Source of the DNA: Argyresthia goedartella
Lineage: Eukaryota; Arthropoda; Insecta; Lepidoptera; Argyresthiidae
NCBI GenBank assembly: GCA_949825045.1
Contig: OX463832.1
Span: 25,972,552-26,036,551 of the forward strand
DNA: 64,000 nucleotides
Reading direction: 5' to 3'
Part shown: one piece after another, positions 62,028-64,000 of the stretch
Numbering within the stretch: the first letter of the stretch is position 1
Layout of the letters: each line of letters opens with the position of its first letter
Position numbers and translations under genes: made by a program
The notes under the pieces: generated by a model
Seen by the model: only the letters and a program-made list of their open reading frames with translations
Database searches by the model: none
What the model was told of the DNA's origin: nothing

Positions 62028-62369
62028 GTGAGGTTCTCAGCTCAGGAAAATAATAAAACACGTGTAGCCACTGCAATGCTCCTGTATTGAATGACTATTG
62101 GGTAAAGGATTCGTGACTTCCGCACTTCTTAGTAGAGTTGGCCAATATTACAAAAACGCATTACGTCGTGAGTTGTTTTAAAATAATGAACAACGACGTT
62201 GACGATAATTGACTTGAGAAATAATGAATAGCGTCAGTCAGCTTGTTGTGTAGGAATATCTATCGCACTACTAACTACTAGCATTGAATGAAACACTTGA
62301 TACGTGCCGTGGAAGAAAACTGACTTTATCAATCAATCAATCAAGCAATCTTCTCACGCACCCATTCTG

Positions 62370-63108
62370 GGGCGTGGGGAGTCAGGGTCAGATCATCGGA
62401 TCTCTTCCTGAGGAAGCGCCTCTGTCCACTCCTATGGACAGGTCATCGGGGGGCCCTCGCGGGCGGTGGAGATCTTCTCACGAGGGGTGTTCCGTTGGAT
62501 GATCGCCGGCTAGGCAACCAGGTCGCGTGGCAGGCGGCGGCGGTCGGGCGGGCGCGTGGCCATGTCGCAGATATGCGGATGTTGTGAGCTATCTAGATAT
62601 GTAGATACACTTAAAACAGTGTATTATGCCCTGTGTCAATCGATTCTAGTTTATTGTATTTCTGTCTGGGGTAGTGCCGGTAAAACAGTAATGCTAAGTG
62701 TAGAGAGGGCGCAACGCTCAGTTCTGAAATCAATGTTACGGAGACCTTTCAGATATGCCACAACTGACCTCTACAATGAAGCTCAAGTCCTTACCGTGCG
62801 CCAGCTCTATCTGTTGAAAGTCAGTCTATCAGCCCACAAAAATATCATACTCTCTGAGAGTTATGGCCACATGTGCTCGCGTCGAACTTACAGGGCCCCG
62901 GCACGCGGCACCACGTACCTGCACTAATTTTGCTCGCCGCTTTGGGGATGCGGCCGCGCTGTTGGTCTACAACGGTATACACAGAAAGCTAAGAAATTCA
63001 GGAAATTCTAGGTCTTTGTCAATCCACGAAAGTAAAATTGAAATCACGAAACTTCTAAAAACCCTTTCGTATGAGGACACGGAACAACTCCTTAAACCCT
63101 TTTCTTAA
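62370..63108 (+). pseudogene. non-LTR retrotransposon ORF C-terminus
   Basis: 62600-63108 reads in two frames as an RT C-terminal part: YCISVWGSAGKTVMLSVERA, AQRSVLKSMLRRPFRYAT, then after a shift near 62880 NFARRFGDAAALLVYNGIHR and KLRNSGN. The GC-rich stretch 62370-62570 before it has no clear assignment (one frame reads LGNQVAWQAAAVGRARGHVA then a stop). Confidence 0.65.
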
Positions 63109-63448
63109 ATATAAGTATTATGTCCTAATTTAATATAAATTAACTTTTATTATAATAAAATAAATTTAATTCCTTTAAATTACATAACATTAATGATAAA
63201 AACCAAAATTGTTAAAGCTATACCTATCAATAAGTTTCTCCAAGTGATGGCAAAATATGCTAGAAATCGTTAAATGGTCACTCACGATACAGGCTTGCCT
63301 AGTGTGAGGACCAAAAGTAATACAAATTGTAAATTTCCGCCAAAATAGCCAACAAAATGGTATAACATTTACGAAAGAACGTGCCTATTTGAATTGTAAA
63401 ACTGTACCTACATACTATAATTGTGTGCTATTTTAATAAATATTTTTT

Positions 63449-63785
63449 TCATTTTTTTTTTTCATCTGCACGCGCGAACATGCCCTTCGCCAGCCTCTGG
63501 ACAAACTGGTCCACTGGTTCCCATCTGAGGTCCCTCTGGATCGTCGCATTCCTCACGTAGCGGGGGGCGTCGACGATGGTACGCAAAGAGAGGTTCTCTT
63601 GGGCTCGGAGTCTCCGTTTGTTCGTCTCCGAGCACAGGGCGTGCCATGCCGGGGCCGCGTAGGTGAGGCGGGATCTCACGTAGCACTTGTAGATCCCGAG
63701 CTTCGCCCTCAGAGGGAGGCTGGAGTCGAGAAGTGGACGCAGCTTGGCGCGTGCCACCTTGACCTGGTTGACGACGTTGTCGACA
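63449..63785 (-). pseudogene. Jockey-like LINE ORF C-terminus
   Basis: The minus frame MARAKLRPLLDSSLPLRAKL continues with GIYKCYVRSRLTYAAPAWHA and RAQENLSLRTIVDAPRYVRN, ending ADEKKK with an A-rich 3' end at 63440-63460. 5'-truncated near 63785. Confidence 0.8.
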
Positions 63786-64000
63786 TGTTAGAACTGACTT
63801 TATTGAATTTGGCAAGGTATATAAATGGTGACAAGAACCACTTAACATCGCGAGTTAGAAAGGGGTACAACGCAATCTAGGTAAGCTTGAAGGAACTAAC
63901 ATAAAATGTTTCTTCTATCAAATTACTTAAAAATACTAGCATAACTAAATTGTCTAACCTGTTGCCAGACCGTGTTTTGTTTTTGTTTTAGTGCAACGGT
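63786..64000. other. window end, intron
   Basis: No exon seen. The next exon of the FAM193 gene should start in phase 0 beyond this point. Confidence 0.4.

Overview
This is a eukaryotic window, most likely from a moth or butterfly (Lepidoptera). It shows GC-rich exons with GT-AG introns in an AT-rich background packed with transposon remains. The SINE tails, the 'gggttccgta' repeat, the RTE-type and BEL/Pao fragments and the MITEs resemble those of lepidopteran genomes. The order is inferred from repeat style, not proven.

One large plus-strand gene spans nearly everything. I could chain 32 coding exons from 6874 to 62027. Each has a GT-AG boundary and compatible codon phase, and together they give 2024 uninterrupted codons. 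The gene is open at both ends: the first exon starts inside a codon, and the last leaves in phase 0 with no stop. I assign it to the FAM193 family (FAM193A/B in vertebrates). The evidence is the Cys-rich CTCCYCTVFGH motif followed by a PRNFNETRERLRS block (exons 14-15), the DALLQYIEG motif with a basic tail (exon 21), long Gln/Glu/Arg coiled coil and poly-Gln segments (exons 19-26), and a Lys-rich region with LRLPPGITLTRVP and MVTLRNPMFH motifs (exons 28-31). The family's conserved C-terminal block (an acidic segment ending near FKRFC) is not here and should lie beyond 64000.

Region by region: 1-6873 is upstream sequence or intron with a broken Tc1 transposase, nested LINE pieces and a 69-bp minisatellite. 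Positions 6874-15388 carry exons 1-7 and 17614-20801 carry exons 8-10, including the two largest exons (1020 and 774 bp). Exons 11-15 (22356-31659) sit among SINEs split by a LINE and by TIR elements. Exons 16-24 (33782-47032) are Pro- and Gln-rich. Exons 25-26 (50241-52018) hold a 144-bp tandem array. Exons 27-32 (53704-62027) are Lys/Pro-rich. The last 2 kb are LINE fragments.

The most unusual feature is that splice sites themselves have been tandemly copied inside this one gene. In front of exon 13 the 3' splice site plus the first bases of the exon recur ten times at an exact 67-bp spacing. At the end of exon 25 the exon tail plus 5' splice site recur ten times at 144-bp (48-codon) spacing, and every copy is open and in frame. 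A third boundary (exon 16) has a coding-like repeat running through the donor into the intron in frame to a stop. Several SINE tails abut acceptors. The window contains no CRISPR array, no operon and no credible stand-alone RNA gene.
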